Assembly: GCA_900545605.1 (NCBI GenBank)
Contig: UQZL01000013.1
Location: forward strand, 1-46,757
Direction: 5' to 3'
Origin: an uncultured Collinsella sp.
GTDB taxonomy: Bacteria > Actinomycetota > Coriobacteriia > Coriobacteriales > Coriobacteriaceae
DNA: 46,757 nucleotides
Part shown: piece after piece, positions 1 to 8,629 of the stretch
Layout of the letters: each line of letters opens with the position of its first letter
How positions within the stretch are numbered: the first letter of the stretch is position 1
The notes under the pieces: model-generated
Databases searched by the model: none
Seen by the model: only the letters and a program-made list of their open reading frames with translations
What the model was told of the DNA's origin: nothing
Program-made: the position numbers and the translations under genes

Positions 1-1020
1 GGCCTGCTGCTGTGCCTGGCCGGCGGCGAACAGCTGGCTGGCGTTCATGCCGCCCATGCCACCTGCCATGCCCATGCCCATAAAGCCTGCCATCGCGCCG
101 TTGGGGTTGGCGGCTGCTGCGCGCATTGCGTCGCTCTGGGCGCTGGCGATGTTGGCGGCCGCCATGGTGGGATCGCGCATGACCGCGGCCTTCTGCAGGT
201 CCTTGATCATCTGCTCGTCCTCTTGCGAGGCGGCGATGGAGTTGACGCCAAAGCTCACGATCTCGACGCCGCGCAGGTCACGCCAGTCGGCCGAGAGGAC
301 CTCGTTGAGCGCGCGGGCGAGCTCGGTGGTGTGGCCGGGGATGGCGCTGTAGCGGATGCCCATCTCCGAGATCTTGGCAAAGGCGGGCTGCAGGGCGGTG
401 AGCAGCTCGGACTTAAGCTGGCTGTCGATCTTGTCGCGCGTGTAGCTATCGGTCACGTTGCCGCATACGTTGGTGTAGAACAGCAGCGGGTTGGTGATGC
501 GGTACGAATACTCGCCGTTGCAGCGCACGGAGATGTCGACGTCCAGGCCAATGTTGTTATCGACCACGCGGAAGGGCACGGGCGAGGCGGTGCCGTACTT
601 GTTGCCGATGATCTCCTTGGTGTTGATGAAGTAGACGCGCTGGTCCTTGCCCGCGTCGCCGCCAAAGGTAAAGCGGCTGCCGATATTGGCAAAGGTCTCC
701 TTGATGGAATCGCCCAGGTTGCCGCTAAAGACGCTCGGCTCGCTGCCGGTATCGAAGACGAACTCACCGGGCTCCAGCGCGACTTCGATGATCTTGCCGT
801 TTTGCACCACGAGCATGCCCTGGCCGTCGTTGACGGCGATGACCGAGCCGTTGGAGATGACGTTGTCCTCGCCGCGCGTGTTGGAGCTGCGGCCGCCGGT
901 GCGCTTGCTGCCCTTGCAGGCCAAGACGTCAGCAGGCATCGATTCGCAGTAGATAAATTCCTTCCACTGGTCGGCCATGACGCCGCCGGCAGCTCCCAAT
1001 CCAGCTTTCAAGAGTCCCAT
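1..1020 (-). CDS. SPFH-domain protein (YdjI-like), 3' end cut by window edge
   Basis: Open minus-strand frame of 340 codons running off the left edge, so the C-terminus is missing. It begins MGLLKAGLGAAGG and contains an SPFH (stomatin/flotillin-like) body of the bacterial YdjI or 'virion core protein-like' type. The visible C-terminal part turns rich in Gly, Met and Ala (GMAGGMGGMN), which in this family usually leads into a terminal zinc ribbon; that part lies outside the window. The ATG at 1020 follows a GGAAG Shine-Dalgarno. It is the last visible gene of a minus-strand operon with two zinc-ribbon proteins (1069-2391, 2416-3153). Family members are thought to act at the membrane, perhaps in envelope stress; the exact role is unknown. 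Family call fairly sure, function unsure. Confidence 0.75.
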   Translation of the reverse strand, partial: MGLLKAGLGAAGGVMADQWKEFIYCESMPADVLACKGSKRTGGRSSNTRGEDNVISNGSVIAVNDGQGMLVVQNGKIIEVALEPGEFVFDTGSEPSVFSGNLGDSIKETFANIGSRFTFGGDAGKDQRVYFINTKEIIGNKYGTASPVPFRVVDNNIGLDVDISVRCNGEYSYRITNPLLFYTNVCGNVTDSYTRDKIDSQLKSELLTALQPAFAKISEMGIRYSAIPGHTTELARALNEVLSADWRDLRGVEIVSFGVNSIAASQEDEQMIKDLQKAAVMRDPTMAAANIASAQSDAMRAAAANPNGAMAGFMGMGMAGGMGGMNASQLFAAGQAQQQA

Positions 1021-1068
1021 GGTGATCTTCCTTTCTCGTCAAAGGCCGGGTGGTATTGGTTGGATTGC

Positions 1069-2391
1069 TTAGTCGTCCTTGTCGTCTTTCATGACAACGG
1101 TGGTCTCGGTGTGGCTGAAGGTGTCGTGCTTCTCGGTCAGGTCGAGCTCGCCACAATACTCATCGGCATGGGTTGCTTCGTTGGCCGTCTTGAGCTGGCC
1201 TACCAGTAGCACGTCTCCGATAATCACGATGATCAGCGGCGCGATGATGTTGATGAGGATGCCCTCGATATCAAAGGTGAGGTAATCCGGATCGAAGGCG
1301 TTCTCACCCATAAAGAGAATCTGGGAGAGGATAAATCCGATCACAAAGAACAGCACCGAGGCGATGGCGAGCTTGGGCTTGGAGCAGGGGAGCTCGCCGA
1401 CCAAGCGGCCGGTCTGGCCGTTCATGGCAAACAGGTAGCTCTTGCCGTTCCACGAGGTGGAGAGCATCCAGACGGGGAACAGGGCGTAGTCGCTGTCTTC
1501 CCAGGTGTAGTCGAGCTGCTTGCTTTCGACCGTGGCATCGTCGTATTCGTCGACGACGGTCTCGCGCAGGGCCGAGACCGTGCTTTCTTCCATGCGGCGC
1601 TCGGCGCGCGCCTTGCAGGTCTCGCAGTCCTCGTCGTAACGGTTGGCGATGTAGCCGGGCATATATGCGACCGAGAACGGGCGCAGGGCGTCGTAGTCAA
1701 ACGGCTCGATGGCGTCCATGTGGCCGTCGGGCATCTTGGATGATCCGTCGACGGGCACGCGCTTAAACGAGATATTGCCCTTGCGATAGGCATCGTAGTG
1801 GTCGGTGGTCGTGACGGTGCGGTCGGATTCCTCGGTCACGGTCTCGTTGGTCGCGTCAAAGTACACTTCGCCGTCAACGCGGGCGCCGTAGAGCCAAAAC
1901 GGCACGTAGACACCTTGGACCTCGTCGATGTGGTTGTCGGTGACAAAGCTCTTGGGCAGCAGAATCTTGCCTTTGTAGTGCTCCTTGAGCGCGGCCATAA
2001 CGTCATCGCGTCCGAGCTTAAACGGGATCACCAGGTCGGGTGAGAAGTCGCCCGAGAGCTGGCCGGGCGCCACGGCAGGGTTGCCGCAGTACGGACAGGT
2101 GGTGACGGCGACGGTGCCGTCCGAGACCAGCTCGGCGCCGCACGACGAGCAGATGTAGCCGGCGTTCTGGGCCAGCTCCTGCACGGCATCGTCGACAGCA
2201 GGCTTGGGGGCCGCGGCTGCGGCATCGGCTTTGGCATCGGCCTTGTCCTGGCGCTCGCGATAGAGGGCCTCGACTTCTTCGACTTCAAAACGCGAGTCGC
2301 AGTAGTCACAGACGAGCTTTTGCTCGGCACTGGCAAAGTGAAGGGGGCCGCCACACGCGGGGCACTGATAGTTGACGCTCTCAAAGGCCAT
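1069..2391 (-). CDS. TFIIB-type zinc-ribbon membrane protein
   Basis: 440 residues. Two zinc ribbons are visible in the N-terminal quarter: CPACGG with CDYC (about residues 10-31), and CSSCGAEL with CPYCGNP (about 81-105), separated by an Ala/Lys-rich linker. A soluble middle domain of about 230 residues follows, then two hydrophobic segments (about 340-362 and 375-400) and a charged tail ending in DDKDD, so it is probably a membrane protein with a large cytoplasmic N-terminus. The start at 2391 has AAAGGA upstream. It lies 24 bp after the 245-aa zinc protein and 48 bp before the SPFH gene, which fits one transcript. Similar proteins are annotated as TFIIB-type zinc-ribbon-containing proteins; no enzymatic function is known and I infer none. 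Confidence 0.75.
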   Translation of the reverse strand: MAFESVNYQCPACGGPLHFASAEQKLVCDYCDSRFEVEEVEALYRERQDKADAKADAAAAAPKPAVDDAVQELAQNAGYICSSCGAELVSDGTVAVTTCPYCGNPAVAPGQLSGDFSPDLVIPFKLGRDDVMAALKEHYKGKILLPKSFVTDNHIDEVQGVYVPFWLYGARVDGEVYFDATNETVTEESDRTVTTTDHYDAYRKGNISFKRVPVDGSSKMPDGHMDAIEPFDYDALRPFSVAYMPGYIANRYDEDCETCKARAERRMEESTVSALRETVVDEYDDATVESKQLDYTWEDSDYALFPVWMLSTSWNGKSYLFAMNGQTGRLVGELPCSKPKLAIASVLFFVIGFILSQILFMGENAFDPDYLTFDIEGILINIIAPLIIVIIGDVLLVGQLKTANEATHADEYCGELDLTEKHDTFSHTETTVVMKDDKDD

Positions 2392-2415
2392 GATCGGTCC
2401 TTTCGCTGCCGGAGG

Positions 2416-3153
2416 CTATGCGCCGATGGCGCCGCCGCAGTATTCGCAGCGCCCGCTGGCATCGGGAATGGTGGTTGCACCGCAGAAGGGGCAGGTGACC
2501 GCGGTCTTGGGGGCCTTAGCGGCCACGACGCTGTCGCGCGTTTCCTGACGCAGCTGCACCAGCGCGTCGCGGACCTCGGTTGCCTGGCGCTTGGCCTCGC
2601 GGTATTCGATGGAACCGCGCTGATCGATGGTGGAGTCGTTCACGCGCAGGTTGATCTCGGTAAAGTACGGCGTGTTGACGTGGATGGTCAGGTTAAAGTC
2701 GTAATCCAGGTCGTAGCGCGGCGGATTGTAGCTCTCGCGCTCGCCGTCTTTTGTCTCGCGATAGATCTCGGTGCGGTGCTCGTCGATATCCATATCGCAG
2801 CCGAGTACCTGCGAGAACTCGATGATGTCGGGATTGGCGTCGCGCCAGCGGCTCTGCGAAGTGATGATCAGCAGGCCCGCGTCTTCGTCGAGCATGATGT
2901 TGGTGCGCCCGGCCGAGAGTGTGCGCGTGGGGTTGAACGACGCCAGGCGCTCGGCATTGGCCTCGCGGTAGGCGAGTTGCTCGCGGATATCGTCCGCGGT
3001 GCTGGAGCGATAGCCGTGGAAGTAGGGGGAGAGCTTGCCGGCACACTCTTTGCACAGGTAGCCTTCGCTGATCTTGGTCTTTCCCAAAAGTCCCAGCTCG
3101 GTACCGCAAATCGCGCACTCTTTCTTTTCGAACATCTTGTCAAAGAAGCCCAT
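2416..3153 (-). CDS. DUF4428-type zinc-ribbon protein
   Basis: 245 residues. The N-terminus has CAICGTELGLLGKTKI followed by LCKECAGKLSPYF, a DUF4428-like treble-clef or ribbon. The middle is a beta-rich soluble domain without transmembrane segments. The C-terminus ends in a second ribbon, CPFCGATT with CEYCGGAIGA. The start at 3153 has GGGAGG five bases upstream. It is the promoter-proximal gene of the zinc-ribbon/SPFH operon. The C-terminal ribbon resembles those ending SPFH proteins of the YdjI type, so the three products may work as one complex at the membrane; that is inference. No catalytic motif is seen. Confidence 0.7.
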   Translation of the reverse strand: MGFFDKMFEKKECAICGTELGLLGKTKISEGYLCKECAGKLSPYFHGYRSSTADDIREQLAYREANAERLASFNPTRTLSAGRTNIMLDEDAGLLIITSQSRWRDANPDIIEFSQVLGCDMDIDEHRTEIYRETKDGERESYNPPRYDLDYDFNLTIHVNTPYFTEINLRVNDSTIDQRGSIEYREAKRQATEVRDALVQLRQETRDSVVAAKAPKTAVTCPFCGATTIPDASGRCEYCGGAIGA

Positions 3154-3297
3154 GGCTGCCTCCCATCAACAGGTAGCGTGTGTCACTTTTGATGATGGGG
3201 GAGTGCGCGATCTTTCACGATACCCAGACGGCTCAACGAGTCTCCACAACTGGGACACATGGCCCATTTTTGACTAGTCGTTGGAGGCACTCTTCGG

Positions 3298-3352
3298 CCA
3301 CTCATTGGGGACGCACTTAAATGAGTGGCAGTTGGGGACGCTCCATGCCGAA
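3298..3352 (+). repeat. Dispersed GGGGACG-loop hairpin repeat, copy 1
   Basis: Arms CCACTCATT (3298-3306) and AATGAGTGG (3320-3328) enclose the loop GGGGACGCACTTA. The following block, roughly 3329-3352 (CAGTTGGGGACGCTCCATGC), is also similar to the sequence after the copy at 15017. Related hairpins occur at 15017, 22338 and 30453. The gap 3154-3385 otherwise holds only the upstream region of the 3153 operon. Confidence 0.7.
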
Positions 3353-3385
3353 TGTGGCGGTTGCCGAATGTGGGCGCCGTCCTTG

Positions 3386-4897
3386 CTATGCCACGGTTAC
3401 GGCAATCTGGGCGTAGCGGCTGCAGGGGCGCTCGGCGCGTGTCTGCACGGTAAGGGTGAGCACGAAGCGGTTGCCGGGCTGCGCGTCGGCGGGCACGATA
3501 AAAGCGGTGCTCACCGCGCATTCCTGCCATAGCGAAAGATCCTGCGCGCCTGCATAGCCCGACGGGTTCACGGCGACATCCCAATGTGCATCAAAGCCCT
3601 TACCGTCGGGGTCGACGACAGTCGCTGCAAGGGCGACGCGCTCGCCGGCTGTAGCGCTGCGGTCGGCCGTGACCTCGATAACATGTGCCGGATGCGAGCA
3701 AGCTGCCGGATCATGGGCACACCATTGCGCGCGGGCGGCAAAGTCTTCCTGATAGGCGCGCAGGTAGGGATTGGGGTTGCCGTCTATGGGCGTGCCGATG
3801 GCGGCAAAACCGGCGGGCGCGTCCGAATCGGGATGCCCATCAAGAAACATACGGCCGAGCAGTGTATCGAAGTTGCGGTCATCGATACCGCGCAGGCCAA
3901 ACGGCAGTAGCGGAATGTAGGTCATGCTGTCGCCTTCGGCCATAAAGTCGCCGCGCTCAAACTGCATCGCGGGCATGCCCTCTAGGCCCCAATCCAGATG
4001 GGCATGCTTGCCAAACTGGAAGCGCTCGGGCTCGTTTTCGTAGACCTTGCCATCGCCATAGAGCATGTAGCGTGCCATGAGGGGGCCGTTACCCTGCGTG
4101 AGATTCTGCTCAGGCCAAGGTGCCTTAAACAGCGGCAGCGTATCGGGTTGAGCCATCTTGGCATCGACATAGCCGCCATACATATAGGGCACACACCAAA
4201 AGATGAGCTCGGGAAAGAGCTCACGTCCATGGTCGAGCCATGAGTTGTCCTGCCCCACGCCATCGGCAACGCCCATCACGCGCACCTTCTGATAGACCCG
4301 CTGCTGCACGGCAGGCCATTCGGGCGTGGCGCGATAACACTCGGCAATGCTCATGAGGGCGCGAACGATGGTGTTCATGCCACCCCAGCTGAGCAGCCAT
4401 AACGTACGCGGGTCATCATCCAAAATCGCCTGCGCAATTACGTGAGACCCCTCAGTTTCCTCAGTCACATCACCCTCAAAGGTAACATTTCCCACAAAGG
4501 TGCGCTCGATCATCTGGGCAGGCGTGGGAAACGGCGGCTCACCGGCAGCGCCCGCATTCGCTTGCAACTGCGGCCAAGCCTGGGCATATTCATTACTCCA
4601 GAGGCTTTCGATCCAATGTTCGGGAAACGGACGATACTCACAAAGCTCCCCGGCCAGCGGATCAGGCTCATGAGGCACAACAGCCCACTCGTAAGAGCGA
4701 CGCCCTTTGGTCCGCCAATGCGAATTCACCTCGCCCAGCGTATGAACCCCATCCCCAAGAAAGTGATACTGCGAAGCCGTATACACCACAGCCTGAACAT
4801 CAAGTAAGTTGAGATACAGAGCCAAATGAACGAGCGAGTTCATATCGTCGACTTCCATATCGGTAGTAACAATCACCCGAGTCAAATTCTGGGACAT
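3386..4897 (-). CDS. DUF1593 nucleoside-hydrolase-like protein
   Basis: 503 residues from the ATG at 4897 (MSQNLTRVIV). The frame can be opened at a TTG at 4921, but GGAG lies 8 bases before 4897, so the shorter start is preferred. The N-terminus carries TTDMEVDDMNSLVHLALY, which matches the acidic Asp cluster of nucleoside-hydrolase-like DUF1593 proteins. The C-terminal 100 residues look like an Ig-like beta domain (YAGAQDLSLW to the end). There is no signal peptide, so it is probably cytoplasmic. Family members hydrolyse or bind glycosides, but the substrate here is unknown. It stands alone on the minus strand downstream of a large palindrome (5027-5153), which probably separates it from the esterase gene. 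Confidence 0.75.
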   Translation of the reverse strand: MSQNLTRVIVTTDMEVDDMNSLVHLALYLNLLDVQAVVYTASQYHFLGDGVHTLGEVNSHWRTKGRRSYEWAVVPHEPDPLAGELCEYRPFPEHWIESLWSNEYAQAWPQLQANAGAAGEPPFPTPAQMIERTFVGNVTFEGDVTEETEGSHVIAQAILDDDPRTLWLLSWGGMNTIVRALMSIAECYRATPEWPAVQQRVYQKVRVMGVADGVGQDNSWLDHGRELFPELIFWCVPYMYGGYVDAKMAQPDTLPLFKAPWPEQNLTQGNGPLMARYMLYGDGKVYENEPERFQFGKHAHLDWGLEGMPAMQFERGDFMAEGDSMTYIPLLPFGLRGIDDRNFDTLLGRMFLDGHPDSDAPAGFAAIGTPIDGNPNPYLRAYQEDFAARAQWCAHDPAACSHPAHVIEVTADRSATAGERVALAATVVDPDGKGFDAHWDVAVNPSGYAGAQDLSLWQECAVSTAFIVPADAQPGNRFVLTLTVQTRAERPCSRYAQIAVTVA

Positions 4898-5026
4898 AGG
4901 AACAGCTCCAATCAAAATCAATTTAGCCAGTTACGCGCAAGGCAAGACGGGACCCACGCCCTCACCGCCACCGACCCGGCGTGCTGCCGGAAGCGCCCGG
5001 CCAGCGTTTCGAACAACGTTAACTTA

Positions 5027-5153
5027 GGGGGCCCTGACCTTTAGTTTTGTAAACATTCCGCAGCGCGGGCCCCGCTTATCCGATGCTCCGAAGGAGCAGG
5101 ATAAGCGGGGCTCAGGCGCGAGGACGTTTACAAAACTAAAGGTCAGGGCCCCC
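5027..5153. repeat. 127-bp nested palindrome
   Basis: Perfect 28-bp outer arms at 5027-5054 (GGGGGCCCTGACC...) and 5126-5153. Inside lie arms CCCCGCTTATCC (5070-5081) and GGATAAGCGGGG (5099-5110), then TGCTCC and GGAGCA around a GAA loop (5090-5092). It starts 10 bases past the esterase stop. It could act as a strong terminator in either direction or be a MITE-like element; no ORF is present. Confidence 0.85.
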
Positions 5154-5163
5154 GATGGGATGG

Positions 5164-6501
5164 TTACCTCGAAACTCTGGCCGACCACTCCCAGCAGCCC
5201 ACCGGCTCGCCGTCGATGAGTACGTTACCCCCGTCGAAGTCTTGATAACACAGGTCGTTGAATTGGTGGATCCACACGCCGTGGTTGAACGTCTTCTTGG
5301 GCGAGCCGTCGGCCTCGCGATAGCGCCCGGTCAGGTCCTCGACATGGCTAAAGTAGGTGAGGTGCACGTTGGCTCCGGCGTCACGCAGGCGCGCCGTGAG
5401 CGGCAGCACGGTCTGTTGCGGCGGCACGAGCTCGTCGCCCTTGGAGTGCGTAAACCACAGCGGCGTCTTGGCGAGCGCGGCTACGTCCTCGTCCGTGGCG
5501 TTGTACCACGGGGCACAGCAGGGAAGGCCCGCGGCGAAGAAATCGGGGTAGTCGGCGCACAGGCGCAGGGTCATAAAGCCGCCGTTGGAAAGGCCAGCGA
5601 TCACGATGCGGTCGGTGTCGATACGCTCGGCATACTCGGCGACAAACTCGTCAATGAGCGCTTTGAGTACGGGGGAGTAGATGCTCTGGTTGGAGCGACC
5701 GAGCTGCTCGACGCCGTTGTCCATCCAAAACGTCGGAGACTGCGGCACGAGCACCCAGGCAAAGCCGCCAAAGTAGCGCTGGATTTGCGTCTGGCTAATG
5801 GCTGTCACGCGGTTGCCGGTATAGGCGCGCGTGGCGCCTTCGCCCTGTGTGGCGCCCTTGCCTTCGCCGGCGCCGTGTAGGTACACCACGAGCGGGGCCT
5901 TTTGGGGCACGACCGTGGCCTCGGGCGCGAAGGGATTGAAGCAGGCCGAGTCCTCTGCCTTAAAGCTGGGCTCAAAGAAGCCGTACTCGAGCGCGATGCC
6001 ATCAATGGCGGTCTTTTGTACGGCATTGCTCCAGCCCTTGAGTGCGGGGCAGATGTCGCCGCGACAGGTATCGAAGACCAGGCCGCAGGTGGGGTCGTCG
6101 CCGTCGTTGCCGGGAAGAGCCGCGAGCTGCGTGATGTGCAGCTGGTCATCGAGCATGCGCGAGCCCATGACGCCGCCTTCGATCTTTTTGGTCAGGCGCT
6201 GCTCGGCGACCTCGAGTGCCACATGGGTGCCCACGGCGAGCTTGCGGCCGTTCTCGTCACATGGATACGCGGCGAGAACGTCGATGTAACCCACGGAGGG
6301 CGCGGCATGGTCGGCGCCGTGCTCCTTGCGCATCAGGACCTCGCCCGTGCGCTCGTGACGCTCTGCATATATATGGAAAGTGTTCGAATCGAGATCGTTG
6401 GCGCGCACGGTGCAGGGCAGGTCGAGAACGACCTTGCTGATCCAGGGGCCAAAGTCACCCAAGGTGGTGACGGTTGCGTAGGTGCACGATTTGAGTTCCA
6501 T
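5164..6501 (-). CDS. Alpha/beta-hydrolase esterase with N-terminal Ig-like domain
   Basis: 445 residues from the ATG at 6501 (MELKSCTYATV), which follows GGGAGG six bases upstream; a longer reading to 6558 lacks such a site. The N-terminal third resembles the Ig-like domain found before some prolyl-oligopeptidase-type esterases. The C-terminal half has PLVVYLHGAGEG (oxyanion-hole region) and the nucleophile elbow GLSNGG with Ser in the centre; the late FNHGVWIHQF is a likely catalytic His region. No signal peptide is visible, so it is probably cytoplasmic. It is divergent from the PTS gene at 6992 and shares its control region, suggesting removal of acyl groups from an imported sugar; that is inference. 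Annotation alternatives are peptidase or phospholipase-type esterase. Confidence 0.75.
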   Translation of the reverse strand: MELKSCTYATVTTLGDFGPWISKVVLDLPCTVRANDLDSNTFHIYAERHERTGEVLMRKEHGADHAAPSVGYIDVLAAYPCDENGRKLAVGTHVALEVAEQRLTKKIEGGVMGSRMLDDQLHITQLAALPGNDGDDPTCGLVFDTCRGDICPALKGWSNAVQKTAIDGIALEYGFFEPSFKAEDSACFNPFAPEATVVPQKAPLVVYLHGAGEGKGATQGEGATRAYTGNRVTAISQTQIQRYFGGFAWVLVPQSPTFWMDNGVEQLGRSNQSIYSPVLKALIDEFVAEYAERIDTDRIVIAGLSNGGFMTLRLCADYPDFFAAGLPCCAPWYNATDEDVAALAKTPLWFTHSKGDELVPPQQTVLPLTARLRDAGANVHLTYFSHVEDLTGRYREADGSPKKTFNHGVWIHQFNDLCYQDFDGGNVLIDGEPVGCWEWSARVSR

Positions 6502-6550
6502 GAGCTGCCTCCCTTGTGCCGCGAGAGTTAAACGTGTGCGGCAATACAAT

Positions 6551-6564
6551 CTAAACATGTTTAG
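6551..6564. promoter_or_regulatory. Palindromic operator candidate CTAAACATGTTTAG
   Basis: Perfect 14-bp palindrome 50 bp upstream of the esterase start. The half-site CTAAAC resembles the GTAAAC half-sites nearer the PTS gene, so one regulator may control both directions. Confidence 0.55.
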
Positions 6565-6868
6565 TGTAAAGCAGAATTAGAGAATAAGCAGATGAACTCG
6601 GTAAACGGTCGCATCAAACGCTCAATGAACTACTAAACACTCGTTTACCACTATCTAGCAGGGCTTTTGTTGATGGGTCAACAAGGCATTTGGGTGCCAG
6701 ATTATATAAAATCCCACGTAGACGGCTATTTATTAATAAACGGTACTATATGTAATGCCTTAGCGTTCAATTACGTTCACCCCCGATTTCCTACCGTTCA
6801 CCGGACTGCAAACGGCAAAACTGCCACAAATTCAACGCTGCGTGTAAACTAAGTGCTGTAAACGTTCA

Positions 6869-6885
6869 GTAAACAGATTGTTTAC
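6869..6885. promoter_or_regulatory. Inverted-repeat operator candidate GTAAAC-N5-GTTTAC
   Basis: Perfect 6-bp arms around AGATT, about 107 bp upstream of the PTS start, directly preceded by another TGTAAACG (about 6857-6864). The layout looks like binding sites of a sugar-responsive repressor; the regulator is not identified. Confidence 0.55.
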
Positions 6886-6991
6886 GACAGCGTATCCAAG
6901 GGCTCGGCAGCCGTAAGGGGTTATAGTCGCCGGGTCAAAGGCGTGCCTACGTCCAAACGGGTAGGCACACGATGATATGGGGAGGGGTCCC

Positions 6992-8419
6992 ATGGCAGTA
7001 GATAACAAGCAGATTGCCACCGATGTCCTCGAGCTCGTGGGCGGTGCGGAGAATGTTGCCGTCGCCACCAACTGCATGACGCGCCTGCGTCTGACGCTCA
7101 AGGATAACAGCAAGGCCGACGTGGAGAAGATCAAGAAGGTCAAGGGTGTTCTGGGTTGCCAGTTCGCCGGCAGCCAGCTCCAGGTCATCATCGGCCAGAA
7201 CGTGCCCAAGGTGCTCGCCGAGTTCGTCGCCATGTCCGGCGTCAAGCAGGGTGCCGCGGTCGACGAGAACCTCGACGCTCCTAAGGAGAAGTTCGAGCTC
7301 AAGAACCTGCCCAACATCATCCTCGACTATCTGTCGGGCTCCATGACCCAGCTGATCCCGCTGCTCATGGCCGGCGGTCTGTTCCGCACCATCGCCGCGG
7401 TCCTCGGTCCCACTATGCTCGGCGTTCTCTCTGACACCGATCCGACCTACACGTTCCTCTACACCACCCTGTACGAGGCCACGTTTACCTTTATCCCCAT
7501 TTACCTGGGCTATGCCGCTGCTAAGAAGCTCGGCGCCTCTCCGGTTCTGGGCATGCTCCTCGGCGGTGCTCTCATGGCCCCGTCCGTCGTGAGTGTCGCG
7601 ACTCAGGAGGGTGGCGGAATCATCTCCGTCTACGGCATCCAGATCGCCGCTGCCAACTACCAGCAGTCCGTCCTGCCGATCATCCTCTCGGTGCCGGTCC
7701 TGTACTTTGTCGAGAAGTTCTTTAAGAAGGTCATGCCCGACGTGCTGTCCACGGTCTTCACGCCGTTCTGCACCATGATCGTCACCATCCCCATCGCCTT
7801 CATCGTCCTTGCCCCGATCGGCAACGAGATCGGCAGCCTCATCGCCAACGCCCTCTTTGGTCTTGCTGACCTTGGCGGTATCGGTATCCTGATCGTCATG
7901 GCCATCCTCGGCGCCTTCTGGCAGCTCTTCGTGGTCTGCGGCATGCACATGCCCGTCATCCTGCTCGCTCAGGTTCAGATCATCGCTGCCGGCTACGATC
8001 CCTTCGTCTTCGTTTCCACCAACTGCGCTATGGCCGCTGTCTGGGGCTGCGCCTTCGGTGCCTTCCTCAAGATGAGGAACCCCGACGAGAAGGGTCTTGC
8101 TCTGGGTTACGTCATCTCCGCCATCGCCGGCGGCGTCACCGAGCCCGCACTCTTCGGTATCCTCATGCGCTTCCGTCGCACCATGCTCGGTATGTTTATC
8201 GGCGGTGCTATCGGCGCTGTGTTCTCCGGCCTCATGGGTGTTACCTACTACCTGGCCGGCGGTGCCTCCAACTTCCTGGTCTTCACCAACTACCTGCAGG
8301 GTGGCCAGATGAACACCGTCTGGGCTATCGTCGGTATGGCAATCTCCTTTGTCATCGCCGCTGCCGTCGTCTTTGCCACTGGCTTCTCCAAGGAGGAGCT
8401 CGCCGAGATGGAGGCCTAA
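6992..8419 (+). CDS. PTS transporter, EIIBC (beta-glucoside/glucose superfamily)
   Basis: 475 residues. The N-terminal 90 residues are an EIIB domain with the phosphorylated cysteine in ATNCMTRLR (Cys28). From about residue 110 a multi-spanning EIIC domain follows (PLLMAGGLFR, EGGGIISVYGIQIAAANYQQSVLP, GGVTEPALFGI). It ends without an EIIA domain, so phosphate must come from a separate EIIA; a candidate is encoded at 28926. The start at 6992 has GGGGAGGGG just upstream; the in-frame ATG at 6977 precedes that site. The transporter takes up and phosphorylates a sugar, probably a beta-glucoside or related disaccharide. The exact substrate cannot be read from sequence. It is transcribed divergently from the esterase and is followed by a terminator. 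Confidence 0.9.
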   Translation: MAVDNKQIATDVLELVGGAENVAVATNCMTRLRLTLKDNSKADVEKIKKVKGVLGCQFAGSQLQVIIGQNVPKVLAEFVAMSGVKQGAAVDENLDAPKEKFELKNLPNIILDYLSGSMTQLIPLLMAGGLFRTIAAVLGPTMLGVLSDTDPTYTFLYTTLYEATFTFIPIYLGYAAAKKLGASPVLGMLLGGALMAPSVVSVATQEGGGIISVYGIQIAAANYQQSVLPIILSVPVLYFVEKFFKKVMPDVLSTVFTPFCTMIVTIPIAFIVLAPIGNEIGSLIANALFGLADLGGIGILIVMAILGAFWQLFVVCGMHMPVILLAQVQIIAAGYDPFVFVSTNCAMAAVWGCAFGAFLKMRNPDEKGLALGYVISAIAGGVTEPALFGILMRFRRTMLGMFIGGAIGAVFSGLMGVTYYLAGGASNFLVFTNYLQGGQMNTVWAIVGMAISFVIAAAVVFATGFSKEELAEMEA

Positions 8420-8460
8420 GGCCAAACCATTCGGACGCATACGACCTTACCTACACGACA

Positions 8461-8497
8461 GGGCCCCGTCAGGCGCAAGCCCGGCGGGGCCCTTCTT
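8461..8497 (+). terminator. Terminator after the EIIBC gene
   Basis: Stem GGGCCCCG (8461-8468) with CGGGGCCC (8485-8492), then TTCTT. A second hairpin, CTTTCGCG/CGCGAAAG at about 8560-8583, lies in the leader of the next gene. Confidence 0.75.
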
Positions 8498-8629
8498 ACA
8501 AGGTAGACTGATTGGGGGCGCGCGGCGCCTACTCGCCGGGGCTTGCTAAGCGCCAGGGGCTTTCGCGCGGGGTTACCGCGAAAGAATCTGCCGGTTCGCA
8601 ACTCCTTTATCAAACGAAAGGGCATGCAG

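Larger units (their letters stand above)
6502..6991. promoter_or_regulatory. Divergent AT-rich control region with repeated GTAAAC half-sites
   Basis: 490 bp without a credible gene, clearly richer in A+T than its neighbours, between the divergent esterase and PTS genes. GTAAAC or its complement recurs: near 6600 (GGTAAACGG), 6638 (CGTTTACC), 6843 (TGTAAAC), 6857 (TGTAAACG), 6869 and 6880. No -35/-10 pair could be assigned with confidence. A 61-codon frame at 6667-6852 has no ribosome binding site. Confidence 0.6.

Noticed and set aside
6667..6852. 61-codon ORF in the PTS/esterase gap
   Set aside because: No ribosome binding site, no recognised family, and it lies in an operator-rich AT region.
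6947..8440. A 497-codon minus-strand frame opposite the EIIBC gene
   Set aside because: It is extremely acidic and His-rich without any family, and mirrors the codon pattern of the real PTS gene.
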